Source: Stieleria varia (GTDB lineage Bacteria; Planctomycetota; Planctomycetia; Pirellulales; Pirellulaceae). From it: 64,000 nucleotides of DNA. The notes under the pieces are model-generated. The model saw only the letters and a program-made list of their open reading frames with translations. It was not told the origin of the DNA and made no database searches. The first letter of the stretch is position 1; each line of letters starts with the position of its first letter. The stretch covers positions 6,820,001 to 6,884,000 of the forward strand of contig NZ_CP151726.1 of the NCBI RefSeq assembly GCF_038443385.1. The letters run 5' to 3'. A program made the position numbers and the translations under genes. Shown here piece after piece: positions 1 to 10,033 of this stretch.

Positions 1-1
1 A

Positions 2-1081
2 GACGCCAAACCGATCCCCTATCGCGACGCGGACTATGACATCGGTGGCGAACCGAAGTGGATCCGCGAGGACGTGTCGCACCACGACGGACTCGCGTTT
101 TATGGCCTCGGTCCCGAGACCTGGAATTCCATCAGTGCCGCTGACACGATCAGCACACGACGACTTGTGATCGCATCGGAACGTAGCAATGAGGAGAACA
201 CTATTCAGATCGGCGTCGAGAATCCCTTTGCTTGGGAGCTACCCGTCTGGCTTGCCAGTTCACGTATCAACGGTTTCTTTCTGATGGGTGACTGGTTGCG
301 ATTGGATCGAAAAATCCTCAAAGTCGCTGAAGGTCGCGGGCCGCAAAACGTTGGGTTCGGTGATGGTCAGCAGTTGGGACGCTATGCCGAAGAAATCTAT
401 CGCAACATCTTGGATGCAGGTATCCGAATGCCTCCTTTGGCCGGTGGCGGTTCCGCATCCAACGGCACACCGGTCGGCTACAACCGTTTGTACGTGACCT
501 TGCCGAGCGACGCACCGAGCGATCATGACGTCAGTGATCCCTTGGCGGTCACCGACGCACAGCAATGGTGGTCAGGCGTCTGGCGAGGCAACAGCGTCGC
601 TACGAATGGCCCGATGCTGCGTCCAAAACTCGCCGGCAAGCTGCCCGGCCATGTGTTCACCGGCTCTGCCGGCACCACTTTGCAGCTACAGCCGGAACTG
701 GAGCTGGCGGTTCGTGACCCGGTCGAGTATTTGGAGGTGATTCATAACGGACGTGTTCATTACAGCGCACGCCTGAAAGAGTTTGCCGAAGCCGGCGGAC
801 GCATTCCGATGATCGAGACCGATCAGAGCGGGTGGGTGTTCATCCGCGTCGTGACGTTGCACGAAGACCATTATCGCGCGGCCGTCAGCGCCCCGTGGTA
901 CGTCGAGATCAACGGCCGCCCACGTGTTTCCAAACGGAGCGTGGAGTTCTTTCAAAAATGGCTGGCCGATTACGAAGCCAAGTTGGTTGCCCTGCCACCT
1001 GAACGTTTGGCCGAGCACGCACCCTTTATTCGGGCTGCACGGACTTTCTGGCAAGCCAAAGCGGAAGTCGCAGTGGAGTGA
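2..1081 (+). CDS. CehA/McbA-like metallohydrolase, C-terminal part (5' truncated by window)
   Basis: The frame is open from base 2, so the gene begins before the window and only about 359 codons are visible. Segments such as GYNRLYVTLP and SVATNGPMLRP resemble the C-terminal half of CehA/McbA-type PHP-like metallohydrolases, in which a conserved WxxGxxxxxTNGPxL block follows the catalytic part. That family hydrolyses esters or related bonds in exported planctomycete proteins; the substrate here is unknown. The metal-binding histidine region would lie upstream and cannot be checked. The gene is followed after 126 bases by icd on the same strand. The family call is from remembered motif pattern, not from a search. 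Confidence 0.55.
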   Translation, partial: DAKPIPYRDADYDIGGEPKWIREDVSHHDGLAFYGLGPETWNSISAADTISTRRLVIASERSNEENTIQIGVENPFAWELPVWLASSRINGFFLMGDWLRLDRKILKVAEGRGPQNVGFGDGQQLGRYAEEIYRNILDAGIRMPPLAGGGSASNGTPVGYNRLYVTLPSDAPSDHDVSDPLAVTDAQQWWSGVWRGNSVATNGPMLRPKLAGKLPGHVFTGSAGTTLQLQPELELAVRDPVEYLEVIHNGRVHYSARLKEFAEAGGRIPMIETDQSGWVFIRVVTLHEDHYRAAVSAPWYVEINGRPRVSKRSVEFFQKWLADYEAKLVALPPERLAEHAPFIRAARTFWQAKAEVAVE

Positions 1082-1207
1082 CGCCGGATGCCTCCCGGTG
1101 ACAGACGCGGTGGATCTTGGTAACGTTTTGGCTGTATTTTCGCCGCGTTGACACGGTGCCAGCATAGTGCCAGCACGGTCGGCCTCTCCAGCAAAGCGTT
1201 GCCACTG

Positions 1208-3448
1208 ATGACCAAGAACGAATCCGCCCCCGGCATTGTTTACACCCACACAGATGAAGCCCCCGCATTGGCGACTTATTCATGGTTGCCGATCGTGGAA
1301 GCCTTTCTGAGCACGGCCGGCGTTTGCGTTCAAACCAAAGACATTTCGCTTGCCAGTCGCATCCTGGCCAGCTTCCCAGAGGTCCTAGCGGAAAACCAGC
1401 GTCGTGAAGACGCCTTGGCACAACTGGGCGAGCTAGCGAACACTCCGGCCGCGAACATCATCAAACTGCCGAACATCAGCGCGTCGATTCCACAGTTGAC
1501 CGAAGCCATCGCGGAATTGCAGGCCGATGGATTCCCCGTGCCTGATTTTCCGGCGGACCCAAAGACTGATGCAGAGAAAGCGGTTCGGGCCAAGTACGCC
1601 AAAGTGCTCGGCAGTGCGGTCAACCCTGTCCTGCGTGAAGGCAACTCGGATCGCCGCGTCGCCGCACCGGTCAAGAACTACGCCAAGGCTCACCCGCACT
1701 CGATGGGCGTGTGGTCCGCGGACTCTCCATCGCATGTCGCCAGCATGACCGAAGGAGACTTCTATGGCAGCGAGAAGTCCGCGATCCTGGACGATGCAGG
1801 TTCCTTGACGATCACGCTCAACGCTGCCGACGGGTCCACGACCGTGCTGCGTGAATCGGTGCCGGTGGAAAGGGGGGATGTTGTCGACGCATCAGTCATG
1901 AGCGTTCAATCGCTGCGAGCTTATCTAAAAAAAGAAATCGAAGACGCGCGGCAGTCGGGCATCTTGTTATCACTGCACCTCAAAGCCACCATGATGAAGG
2001 TGTCCGATCCGATTCTGTTCGGTCACGCCGTCAGCGTTTACTTCGCCGACCTGTTTGAGAAACATGCCGACACGTTTGCTTCACTGGGCGTGAATCCGAA
2101 CAACGGCTTGGGCGGCTTGGAAGCAAAACTGGAAAGCCTGCCGAGCGACAAAGCTGCCGAGATCCGAGCAGAGATCCAAGCCACCTACGATGCCGGGCCC
2201 AAACTAGCGATGGTCGACTCCGATCGCGGCATCACGAATCTGCACGTCCCCAGTGACGTCATCATCGACGCCTCCATGCCCGCTGCCATTCGCAGTTCCG
2301 GAATGATGTGGGGACCAGACGGAAAACTTCATCCCACCAAAGCACTGATCCCCGACCGATGCTACGCCGGTGTCTACCAAGCGACCATTGATTTCTGTAA
2401 AGAACACGGTGCCTTTGACGTCACGACGATGGGCAGCGTCAGCAATGTCGGCTTGATGGCAAAGAAAGCGGAAGAATACGGATCGCACGACAAAACGTTC
2501 CAGATCCCGGCCGACGGAACGGTCACGGTAACCGACAACACGGGCAAAGTCATCTTTGAGCATCCTGTGGCGTCAGGCGATGTTTGGCGGATGTGCCAGA
2601 CAAAGGACATCGCGATTCGCGACTGGGTGCGTCTTGGCGTCCAGCGCGCCCGACTGACCGGCGCGGCCGCCGTGTTTTGGCTCGACGAAAACCGTGCCCA
2701 CGACGCAAACCTGATCGGCAAGGTCAACGAGTACCTCCAGGATCACGACACGTCTGGTTTGGAAATCCAAGTGCTCGCGCCCGTCGATGCCACATTGCAT
2801 GCTTGCGGTCGTGCTCGTGACGGCATGGACACCATTTCGATCACCGGCAATGTCTTGCGAGACTACCTGACTGACTTGTTCCCCATCTTGGAACTCGGCA
2901 CCAGCGCCAAAATGCTCTCGATCGTTCCCCTGCTCGCCGGTGGCGGAATGTTCGAAACCGGTGCCGGTGGCTCAGCGCCCAAACACGTCCAACAGTTTGT
3001 CGCCGAAGGACACTTGCGTTGGGACTCCCTGGGCGAGTTCCTTGCCCTGGCGGTCTCCTTGGAAGACCTCGGTCGCAAGAGTGAAAGTGCTGATATCACC
3101 GTGATGGCAAACACACTCGATTCGGCAACGGAAGTCTTTTTGCAAAACGACAAGTCTCCGAAACGGGGTGTCGGTGATCTGGATACCCGCGGCAGCCACT
3201 TTTACATGGCGATGTATTGGGCGCAAGCGTTGGCGGAGCAAACCGAGTCCCCCGAGCTGGCGGCAAAGTTTGCACCGGTCGCCGATGCGATGAAACAAAA
3301 CGAAGCCACCATTGTGGGTGAGCTCGCCAGCGCGCAAGGCAGCCCGGTCGACCTCGGCGGCTACTATTCCCCCGACTGCGCCAAAGCAGCCTCAGCACTG
3401 CGTCCCAGCAGCACGCTCAACGGGATTGTTGAATCGATCGCTGAGTAG
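1208..3448 (+). CDS. icd: NADP-dependent isocitrate dehydrogenase, monomeric type
   Basis: The 746-residue product fits the single-chain isocitrate dehydrogenase family (about 740 residues), which oxidises isocitrate to 2-oxoglutarate in the TCA cycle with NADP. Family-typical segments are visible along the whole length: [12 protein letters not shown] near residue 140, [14 protein letters not shown] near 260, the [12 protein letters not shown] region near 465 and [16 protein letters not shown] at the C-terminus. The frame is open upstream to a GTG at 1148, but the ATG at 1208 gives an N-terminus ([20 protein letters not shown]) that matches the family start, so I prefer it. No frameshift or missing block is visible. 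The gene is complete and is followed directly by an insertion sequence that does not touch it. Confidence 0.93.
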   Translation: MTKNESAPGIVYTHTDEAPALATYSWLPIVEAFLSTAGVCVQTKDISLASRILASFPEVLAENQRREDALAQLGELANTPAANIIKLPNISASIPQLTEAIAELQADGFPVPDFPADPKTDAEKAVRAKYAKVLGSAVNPVLREGNSDRRVAAPVKNYAKAHPHSMGVWSADSPSHVASMTEGDFYGSEKSAILDDAGSLTITLNAADGSTTVLRESVPVERGDVVDASVMSVQSLRAYLKKEIEDARQSGILLSLHLKATMMKVSDPILFGHAVSVYFADLFEKHADTFASLGVNPNNGLGGLEAKLESLPSDKAAEIRAEIQATYDAGPKLAMVDSDRGITNLHVPSDVIIDASMPAAIRSSGMMWGPDGKLHPTKALIPDRCYAGVYQATIDFCKEHGAFDVTTMGSVSNVGLMAKKAEEYGSHDKTFQIPADGTVTVTDNTGKVIFEHPVASGDVWRMCQTKDIAIRDWVRLGVQRARLTGAAAVFWLDENRAHDANLIGKVNEYLQDHDTSGLEIQVLAPVDATLHACGRARDGMDTISITGNVLRDYLTDLFPILELGTSAKMLSIVPLLAGGGMFETGAGGSAPKHVQQFVAEGHLRWDSLGEFLALAVSLEDLGRKSESADITVMANTLDSATEVFLQNDKSPKRGVGDLDTRGSHFYMAMYWAQALAEQTESPELAAKFAPVADAMKQNEATIVGELASAQGSPVDLGGYYSPDCAKAASALRPSSTLNGIVESIAE

Positions 3449-3484
3449 TCGACGCTTTGACGGAGCACCTGGGCTGTTCAAAAT

Positions 3485-5208
3485 GAGTGTGACCGGCAAC
3501 CCGCGAGGCTTCTGCGGAGCATTGCGGAATCTGGGTAAACAAAAAGCGGCCAACCTGCCATGATTTGGGTTCTAACTTCCAGGTATCAAAGGCAGGAGGC
3601 CGCTGAAATGAGCGTCGAACATTCAAGCGATATTGACAACCCCACTTCGTCTTCTTTTCCGCAGTCGCCCGAGCAAATCGCCGAGAAACTGCAGCAGTGC
3701 GGCGACACCATCCGAGAACACGTCGTCAATGCTTCTAAATGCGGCCAGTCTTTCGATGAAACCGAGCGTGCCGTGTGGAATCTTGTCTTGAAAACCGGCT
3801 TTCTGGCGATGGAGCTCTTCACCAAACTCCAAGGCAAGGGGGACCTTGGTGATCAAGCGGTCAGCGAATCAGGCAAAACACTGCGACGCAGCGAGAAACC
3901 GACCGACACGGTGGTTCGGTCGATTTTCGGTGAACACGCCTTTCAACAGTACACCTACAGCCCGGGAAAGAACAAGAGAATCGAACTGCATCCGATCAGC
4001 GCCCGCATGCAACTGCCGGAGCACCGCTGGTCGTACCTGCTCCAAGAGTTCTCCCAAATGTTCTGCGTCGAATCCGCATTCAACCAGGCCGCTGATAATC
4101 TCGAACTCGTTTTCGGAGCGAAATTCTCGATCGACACGCTCGAACAGACCAGCCAGAGAATGGGGGTCCAGGCCGATGCCTTTCTGGACGACTTGCCCAC
4201 GCCCAAAAAGAAGGATGAAGCCGAGCTTCTCGTCGCTTCGGCCGACTGCAAGGGCGTTCCCTTGATCAAAGACGATGCCGCCAAAGTGGCTGCTTTTGAG
4301 ACAGCAAAGAAACGGCCCGGAAACCGTCGCATGGCAACGGTCACGAGTGCTTACACCGTCGATCCCTATGTTCGCACAGCCGAGCAAATTGTCGCTGCCT
4401 TGTTCCGTGATGACAAAGAACCCGGCACGCAATCACGCAAGAGCAAAAAGAAACGACCGCGGCCAAAGCACAAGCATACATCGGCTCACTTTCCCGCGAC
4501 CTTCGTGGACGACGATACGGAGGTTCCCATCAGCGGTATCCACGAGGGGATCGCATGGCTCGCAGATCAAGTCAGTGTCCGCCGAAAGAAACTCCAAGTG
4601 ATCATTCTGTTAATGGACGGTCAGCAGAGCCTCTGGGAAGTCGCGCAGTTACACTTAGGCGACGATCCATTAGTGGTGCCAATCTTGGACATCATTCACG
4701 TAGCGACTTACGTGTGGGAGGCTTCGTCATTGTTCGAGAAATCCAGCGAAAAGCGAGCAGCGTTTACGCGGGAGCGATTGCTGAAAATCCTGCGTGGTGA
4801 GGTCAACGGGGTGATCCGAGGGCTACGTCGAATGGGTTCGCTTGGGAAACTCAAGGGCGATAAACTCAAAGACCTTCGACGCATCTGTGGTTACTTCGAG
4901 AAACACAAGGATCGGATGCGTTACGACGAATATCTTGCTGCAGGCTACCCGATTGCCTCGGGTGTGATCGAAGGCGCGTGCGGGCACTTGGTAAAGGACC
5001 GCATGGAACGAAGCGGGATGCGTTGGACGCTGGAAGCTGCACGGAGCATGCTCAACGTGCGGGCGGTATTTCAGAGTGACTACTGGGATAAATTCTGCAA
5101 ACAGCGAGTCACGGAGTTGAGCGAGAGCACCCATCCAAACCGTAACATGGTCTGCCACTACACTCCGCTTACCATGGCATGTTAACCGGCGGGTTGCCGG
5201 TCACACTC
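3485..5208 (+). mobile_element. ISKra4-family-like insertion sequence with perfect TIRs and 9-bp target duplication
   Basis: The element is 1724 bp and ends in perfect 20-bp terminal inverted repeats, at 3485-3504 and 5189-5208 (left copy begins GAGTGTGACCGG). It is flanked by the direct repeat gttcaaaat at 3476-3484 and 5209-5217, a 9-bp target-site duplication. It holds one transposase gene. Perfect ends and duplication indicate a recent, probably intact insertion. Removing the element and one duplication rejoins sequence matching the 158-bp repeat units that follow (5221 onward), so it landed in the first unit of that array. Confidence 0.9.
3608..5185 (+). CDS. ISKra4-family transposase
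   Basis: The 525-residue product has the layout of ISKra4-type transposases: a variable N-terminal half, a lysine-rich linker near residue 275, an IILMDGQQSLW-like acidic segment near 335 and the C-terminal block SGVIEGACGHLVKDRMERSG that is typical of this family. It would act in trans on the inverted repeats of the surrounding element. The frame is open from 3560, but the ATG at 3608 has a good AGGAGG ribosome site 8 bases upstream, so it is the preferred start. The reading frame is undamaged and stops 3 bases before the right inverted repeat. Confidence 0.88.
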   Translation: MSVEHSSDIDNPTSSSFPQSPEQIAEKLQQCGDTIREHVVNASKCGQSFDETERAVWNLVLKTGFLAMELFTKLQGKGDLGDQAVSESGKTLRRSEKPTDTVVRSIFGEHAFQQYTYSPGKNKRIELHPISARMQLPEHRWSYLLQEFSQMFCVESAFNQAADNLELVFGAKFSIDTLEQTSQRMGVQADAFLDDLPTPKKKDEAELLVASADCKGVPLIKDDAAKVAAFETAKKRPGNRRMATVTSAYTVDPYVRTAEQIVAALFRDDKEPGTQSRKSKKKRPRPKHKHTSAHFPATFVDDDTEVPISGIHEGIAWLADQVSVRRKKLQVIILLMDGQQSLWEVAQLHLGDDPLVVPILDIIHVATYVWEASSLFEKSSEKRAAFTRERLLKILRGEVNGVIRGLRRMGSLGKLKGDKLKDLRRICGYFEKHKDRMRYDEYLAAGYPIASGVIEGACGHLVKDRMERSGMRWTLEAARSMLNVRAVFQSDYWDKFCKQRVTELSESTHPNRNMVCHYTPLTMAC

Positions 5209-5217
5209 GTTCAAAAT

Positions 5218-6090
5218 ATGGGGTTGACATTGTTTTTTCAGTCCATGTTTTTGTCCCATGCATCGCAATCAGAGTGAGCCTCAGGCGCTAGCCGTGGGCC
5301 GGCACCACAATCCGCCTCAGGCCCACGGCTAGCGCCTGAGGCTCACTGGGGGCCACCAGCTGGACTGCTCAAAGCTTGGGGTAGACATTGTTTTTTCAGT
5401 CCATGTTTTTGTCCCATGCATCGCAATCAGAGTGAGCCTCAGGCGCTAGCCGTGGGCCGGCACCACAATCCGCCTCAGGCCCACGGCTAGCGCCTGAGGC
5501 TCACTGGGGGCCACCAGCTGGACTGCTCAAAGCTTGGGGTTGACATTGTTGTTTCAGTCCATGTTTTTGTCCCATGCATCGCAATCAGAGTGAGCCTCAG
5601 GCGCTAGCCGTGGGCCGGCACCACAATCCGCCTCACGCCCACGGCTAGCGCCTGAGGCTCACTGGGGCTACCGGCTGCGCCGGGAGAGCCTCAGGCGCTA
5701 GCCGTGGGCCAGCACCACAATCCGCCTCAGGCCCACGGCTAGCGCCTGAGGCTCACTGGGGGCCACCAGCTGGACTGCTCAAAGCTTGGGGTTGACATTG
5801 TTGTTTCAGTCCATGTTTTTGTCCCATGCATCGCAATCAAAGTGAGCCTCAGGCGCTAGCCGTGGGCCGGCACCACAATCCGCCTCAGGCCCACGGCTAG
5901 CGCCTGAGGCTCACTGGGGGCCACCAGCTGGACTGCTCAAAGCTTGGGGTTGACATTGTTGTTTCAGTCCATGTTTTTGTCCCATGCATCGCAATCAGAG
6001 TGAGCCTCAGGCGCTAGCCGTGGGCTGGCACCACAATCCGCCTCAGGCCCACGGCTAGCGCCTGAGGCTCACTGGGGGCCACCAGCTGCG
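5218..6090. repeat. Tandem array of about five 158-bp units, each with a 27-bp perfect inverted repeat
   Basis: Units begin at the motif gggttgacattg (or gggtagacattg) at 5221, 5379, 5537, 5789 and 5947. Four intervals are 158 bp or 158 plus 94; the longer third unit carries an additional hairpin copy (about 5690-5755). In each unit two 27-base arms reading gtgagcctcaggcgctagcc and its complement face each other around a short spacer. The copies are almost identical, so the array is recent or homogenised. The two arms share their core with other dispersed planctomycete hairpins in this window (for example 45453-45549). Confidence 0.9.
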
Positions 6091-6667
6091 CCGGGAGAGG
6101 TGACAGAAACTTGCGGAACGCCACAGTGCCACAACGCCCAATTTTGAACAGCCAAATTATGATGAGACATCCGATTGTCCCGAATCGGCTTCTCCGGCGA
6201 CTCCCATTGAGGGGCCCAGGGACTACACAACGCGTCCGCCGCTTCGCTAAGAATATTTTAAATTGATTGCGCGGAACATCGCTGTTTGATGAGCGTTTAA
6301 TCTCACGTGGATTCCGTAGCTTCCGTGGACCGGCTTGTCCTCGCCGCCGTGGAACCAACCCGCCTGATTCCACTCTCAACCCTTCACCCCGAGTGCCCGC
6401 GTGTTGGCACCGAGTTGCATCAAAGGAACCGCCTCGACTGATCGAACCGCTATTCGATTTTGGCAATCGGCAACCGATGCCCTGAGCTGACGTTGACGCG
6501 TTGATGTTCCTGTCTTGATGCCTCCACTTTGAGTGAATCGTCACTCACTGCCGGGATGAAGTTGTGCGCCCGCAGCAGTCCCGCAGTGCGATGGCCTCAG
6601 AATCTGATCGCTTATTTACGTCCCAACGACCGCTTTTTGTTTCCCATCTGCTACCAGGTAATTTCTC
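6091..6667. other. Non-coding stretch, no gene seen
   Basis: Several short open frames cross here on both strands, but none has a family resemblance or convincing start. I see no RNA gene or strong hairpin between the repeat array and the small lipoprotein gene. Confidence 0.5.
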
Positions 6668-6838
6668 GTGACCTTTCGATCTCTGATCCCTCTGCTGTTG
6701 TTTGTGTTGGTGCTGGCTGGTTGTGGTGGAGCAGAGCTGAAAAGCCCTAGCCAAGACCAGTTGCAGCAATATGTTTCCGAAAACCCCAGCGAGCTTTCAA
6801 GCGACGCGGATGTTGACGGAGGGCAGACGGCAAATTGA
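6668..6838 (+). CDS. Small predicted lipoprotein (56 residues)
   Basis: A GTG-started frame encodes a short hydrophobic leader (MTFRSLIPLLLFVLVLAGC) ending in a clear lipobox LAGC with the modified cysteine at position 19, followed by about 37 polar, acidic residues. It should be exported and lipid-anchored. An AGG about 10 bases upstream may serve as a weak ribosome site. It lies 125 bases upstream of a DUF1559 gene on the same strand; in planctomycetes very small lipoproteins are often found next to DUF1559 pseudopilin-like genes, so the two may be co-expressed. No function can be named. The alternative is a chance frame, but the lipobox makes this less likely. Confidence 0.65.
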   Translation: MTFRSLIPLLLFVLVLAGCGGAELKSPSQDQLQQYVSENPSELSSDADVDGGQTAN

Positions 6839-6963
6839 CTGATCCGCTTTGATGGATAACCACTCCTGGATGCGATCGCATTCAGGTAACCCGCTCTCTA
6901 CGTGTCCATGTCATCGCGACTGGATTTCTTTCGATTCATGTTCTCTTTTCAGTAGGCATTTCA

Positions 6964-8223
6964 GTGAAAAACCCAAAACACCCCGCGGGGTTCACGCTTG
7001 TGGAATTGCTGGTGGTGATCGCCATCATCGGCATCTTGGTCGGCCTGCTCCTGCCAGCCGTACAAGCGGCTCGTGAAGCCGCGCGACGCATGAGCTGCAG
7101 CAACAACTTCAAACAAGTCGGCTTGGCCATCCAAAACTACCATTCGACTTACAAACGTCTGCCTGCGCACTCAAAAGGCACGACCAACAAAGTCAACTCG
7201 GGGACTCCCAACCCATCGCTTCGGATCGGTGCACACAATCGAAACGAATTGAGCTGGTTGCCCGGACTGACTCCCTTCATGGAGCAACAAGCTCTTTGGG
7301 AACAAATCAGCAACCCGATGGACTCTGACGGCGATGGAACGATCGACTTTCAAAGCATGGGCCCTGACCCACGCATGAACTTGGCGGACCACGCGGCAGC
7401 CGGCAACGAGTACAGACCATGGCTGACCGACATCCCAACGCTTCGCTGCCCCAGTGATCCCGGACAAGGTTTGCCGGCACAAGGACGCACCAACTACGGC
7501 GCCTGCTTGGGTGACTCGCCTCACCACATGCACGTCGGACAAGAAGACGACCGCGGTGTGATGCCCAACACGAACTGGGCGCTTGCAGAACAAGCCGCTT
7601 GCCGAGGCTTCTTTGTCGCAAGTCGAGCGACACGTTTCCGCGACATTTTGGATGGATTGTCCAACACCATCGCCGCCGGAGAAATCGTCACAGACTTGGG
7701 CGACCGGGATGTGCGCACAGAACCCGCTGATGGCATCACCAGCATCATGGCGAGCTCGGGAAACCCCAGCGGACCCGACAATGCACTGGCTTGCCGCGGA
7801 ATGCTGGATCCACTTCGTCCCACGCACTGGGTGGTCGGTGCGCCGTTCGTTGCTGCCGCAGCCGCAACCGGCCCTGCCGCTGAGATGACACGTGGCTCCA
7901 AATGGGCGTACGGACGTCCTCTGTTTTCCGCCGTGAATACCATTCTGCCCCCGAACGCGGAAATCTGTATGGAATCCAACCGGCATAACGAAGGCATCCT
8001 GCCTCCCGGCAGCCGTCACCAAGGTGGTGCACACATCCTGATGGGCGATGGTGCCGTGATCTTCATCTCAGATTCCATCGAAGCCGGCAACTCTTATGCT
8101 CCTCCCGTCCGCTGGGACACCTGGGCCATCAACACAGCAGGCTCGCAGAGCCCCTACGGTGTTTGGGGAGCAATGGGAACGCGTGCCGCGAGCGAAGTGA
8201 TTCAAGAACAATTGAATCAGTAG
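6964..8223 (+). CDS. DUF1559 protein with pseudopilin-type N-terminus
   Basis: The 419-residue product starts with a prepilin-like methylation/cleavage motif, GFTLVELLVVIAIIGILVG at residues 9-27, followed by PAVQAAREAARRMSCSNN, the standard DUF1559 opening. The C-terminal HQGGAHILMGDGAVIF block is the second family hallmark. DUF1559 proteins are very abundant in planctomycetes and are thought to be processed and assembled like type II secretion pseudopilins; the cargo or surface role is unknown. The start is GTG at 6964 (MKNPKHPAGF). It follows the small lipoprotein gene and no transcription stop is obvious between them. Confidence 0.93.
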   Translation: MKNPKHPAGFTLVELLVVIAIIGILVGLLLPAVQAAREAARRMSCSNNFKQVGLAIQNYHSTYKRLPAHSKGTTNKVNSGTPNPSLRIGAHNRNELSWLPGLTPFMEQQALWEQISNPMDSDGDGTIDFQSMGPDPRMNLADHAAAGNEYRPWLTDIPTLRCPSDPGQGLPAQGRTNYGACLGDSPHHMHVGQEDDRGVMPNTNWALAEQAACRGFFVASRATRFRDILDGLSNTIAAGEIVTDLGDRDVRTEPADGITSIMASSGNPSGPDNALACRGMLDPLRPTHWVVGAPFVAAAAATGPAAEMTRGSKWAYGRPLFSAVNTILPPNAEICMESNRHNEGILPPGSRHQGGAHILMGDGAVIFISDSIEAGNSYAPPVRWDTWAINTAGSQSPYGVWGAMGTRAASEVIQEQLNQ

Positions 8224-8475
8224 CTTAAGTCTGCGGCTCGCATCAAAGCGGTGCCGCCAACGCATCCTTGATTCGGAGGATTGCAGGCAAGACGCCTCAC
8301 TCCTCCGAACAAGATGCCTTCTTCGACGTCGCTGACAATTGGGATTCTCTCGTTGCGAATCATGTCATCCCGGATCTTCCATCAGCCGGAGTGCGTTTGC
8401 AGCGTGGTGAATCATCCAGCACTAGGATTTCGTGTTAGGATGTCCAACGGATGAAACGCGTCGGCGTTCTTCTAA
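8224..8475. other. Intergenic region without a recognisable feature
   Basis: A short imperfect hairpin (ttcggagga / tcctccgaa) lies near 8273-8309 and might end transcription of the DUF1559 gene, but no run of T follows it closely. Nothing else is seen. Confidence 0.4.
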
Positions 8476-9948
8476 ATGACAACCTCTTGCTCGAAAACCT
8501 CCTGCCAGACCAACTCGATGGACGCTACTCAGCCAGATCAATATCCATCGTCGGACGTTCACCCTGCGATTCGGATTTGGAACACTGGCGTTCTGGCCGT
8601 GAATCCGCGAACACAAGTAATGAATGCGTGTCAAATTGACCCGTCCTCCATCAACATCGCGGGCCACGAATTCTCACGCGAACAAATCAAACGTGTCATC
8701 GTCGTGGGCGGCGGCAAAGCAACGGCGGCAATGACCCAGGGCTTCGTTGACGCGGTCCAGGGACAGATCCCGACTTGCGGTTGGGTCAATGTTCCTCAAG
8801 ACAAACCAGAACGCTCAATTGGAAAAACCGACTCGGCAGAATACTTGAGCGGCATCCGCGTGTTCCCGGCGCGCCCCATGGGCTTGAACGAACCAACGGC
8901 TGCTGCGGTCCAGGGTACACTCGAGATCATTCGGTTGACCCAACAAGCCGATGCTTCCGATCTCTGCGTCGCGTTGATTTCGGGAGGTGGCAGTGCACTG
9001 CTGACACTGCCCGCGGATGGCATCACATTGCAAGACAAGCTGCAAGTCATCCGGCGGCTCAGCGAGAGCGGTGCTGACATCGTACAGCTAAATACCGTGC
9101 GCAAGCATCTCAGCGAGGTCAAAGGCGGCGGGCTATTGGCCGCCTGCAACGGACCACTTGTGACGCTCGTGCTGTCCGACGTGCTGGGTGATCCGCTCGA
9201 TCTGATCGCATCGGGACCAACGGTTCCCGATACGTCGTTGCCAAGCGACGCGATGAACATTTTGCAACATTTTGATCCACAACGTTCGCTGCCCGCAAAC
9301 GTCTATCGAGTGCTGGAGCGTGCGGTCGCATCTACCAATGACGAAACTCAGAACCGCTTGCAAGATTTCACTCCACCGGTTGTGATCGGAAACAATGAGA
9401 CCGCAGTGAATGCATCGGCTGAACTTGCCAGAGAACTGATGTTTGAAACGGAATCCAAGTCGGCTCAGACTTGTGAGGGGTGCGCCGAAACGATCGGGAT
9501 CCAGATCGCCCAGTGGATTTTGACACGCTTGGATCAGTCCGTTGCAACGTGTCTCGTCTGGGGTGGTGAACCGACGGTTTCTCTCGCGCCGCCGGACCTA
9601 CGCGGACTGGGCGGACGCAACCAACAACTCGTATTGGCTGCCTATCAACGACTGCTCCAAGCGAACCTGAGCGACGAAGAGTGGTCTCGCATCAGCTTGG
9701 TATCAGGAGGAACTGACGGAGAAGACGGTCCGACGGATGCAGCCGGCGCGGTGCTGACCGGCTCCGTTCATCAAAAGGCGCAACAACTCGACTTGGACGT
9801 CGAAAGCTCGCTAAGCCGAAACGATGCCTACCACTTCTTTCAGCAATGTGGCGGGTTGTTGAAGTCCGGCCCGACTGGAACCAACGTGTGTGATGTCCGT
9901 GTCGCAATCGTCACGGGACGCCAGCATCCAGCAGGAAATGCTCCGTAA
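8476..9948 (+). CDS. Glycerate 2-kinase-like protein (DUF4147/MOFRL family)
   Basis: The product of 490 residues has both parts of the MOFRL glycerate kinase family: an N-terminal DUF4147 domain with VVVGGGKATAAMTQG near residue 75 and the glycine-rich ALISGGGSALLTLP block near 175, then NTVRKHLSEVKGGGLL near 210, and a C-terminal MOFRL domain with GLGGRNQQLVLAAY near 375 and SGGTDGEDGPTDAAGA near 412. Such enzymes phosphorylate D-glycerate to 2-phosphoglycerate using ATP in glyoxylate, serine or sugar-acid breakdown. The ATG at 8476 was taken; the ATG at 8518 is also possible because the first 14 residues look unlike the family. No operon partner is evident. Confidence 0.85.
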   Translation: MTTSCSKTSCQTNSMDATQPDQYPSSDVHPAIRIWNTGVLAVNPRTQVMNACQIDPSSINIAGHEFSREQIKRVIVVGGGKATAAMTQGFVDAVQGQIPTCGWVNVPQDKPERSIGKTDSAEYLSGIRVFPARPMGLNEPTAAAVQGTLEIIRLTQQADASDLCVALISGGGSALLTLPADGITLQDKLQVIRRLSESGADIVQLNTVRKHLSEVKGGGLLAACNGPLVTLVLSDVLGDPLDLIASGPTVPDTSLPSDAMNILQHFDPQRSLPANVYRVLERAVASTNDETQNRLQDFTPPVVIGNNETAVNASAELARELMFETESKSAQTCEGCAETIGIQIAQWILTRLDQSVATCLVWGGEPTVSLAPPDLRGLGGRNQQLVLAAYQRLLQANLSDEEWSRISLVSGGTDGEDGPTDAAGAVLTGSVHQKAQQLDLDVESSLSRNDAYHFFQQCGGLLKSGPTGTNVCDVRVAIVTGRQHPAGNAP

Positions 9949-10033
9949 TTGGATTCGCCAGAATTCCCCATGCCCCGCACTGGGATTCGCCATCACTTCC
10001 ACCCAACGCCAGCCCCAAAACTCCGGCAGCCTG

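Noticed and set aside
5218-6090. The 158-bp array considered as a CRISPR or origin iterons
   Set aside because: The units are identical over their whole length, far longer than CRISPR repeats, and no replication or cas gene adjoins.
6014-6544. Minus-strand frame of 176 codons after the tandem array
   Set aside because: It includes part of the hairpin array, is low in recognisable features and lacks a ribosome site.
7171-8034. Minus-strand frame of 287 codons within the DUF1559 gene
   Set aside because: It is antisense to a clearly conserved gene and has no protein-like features.
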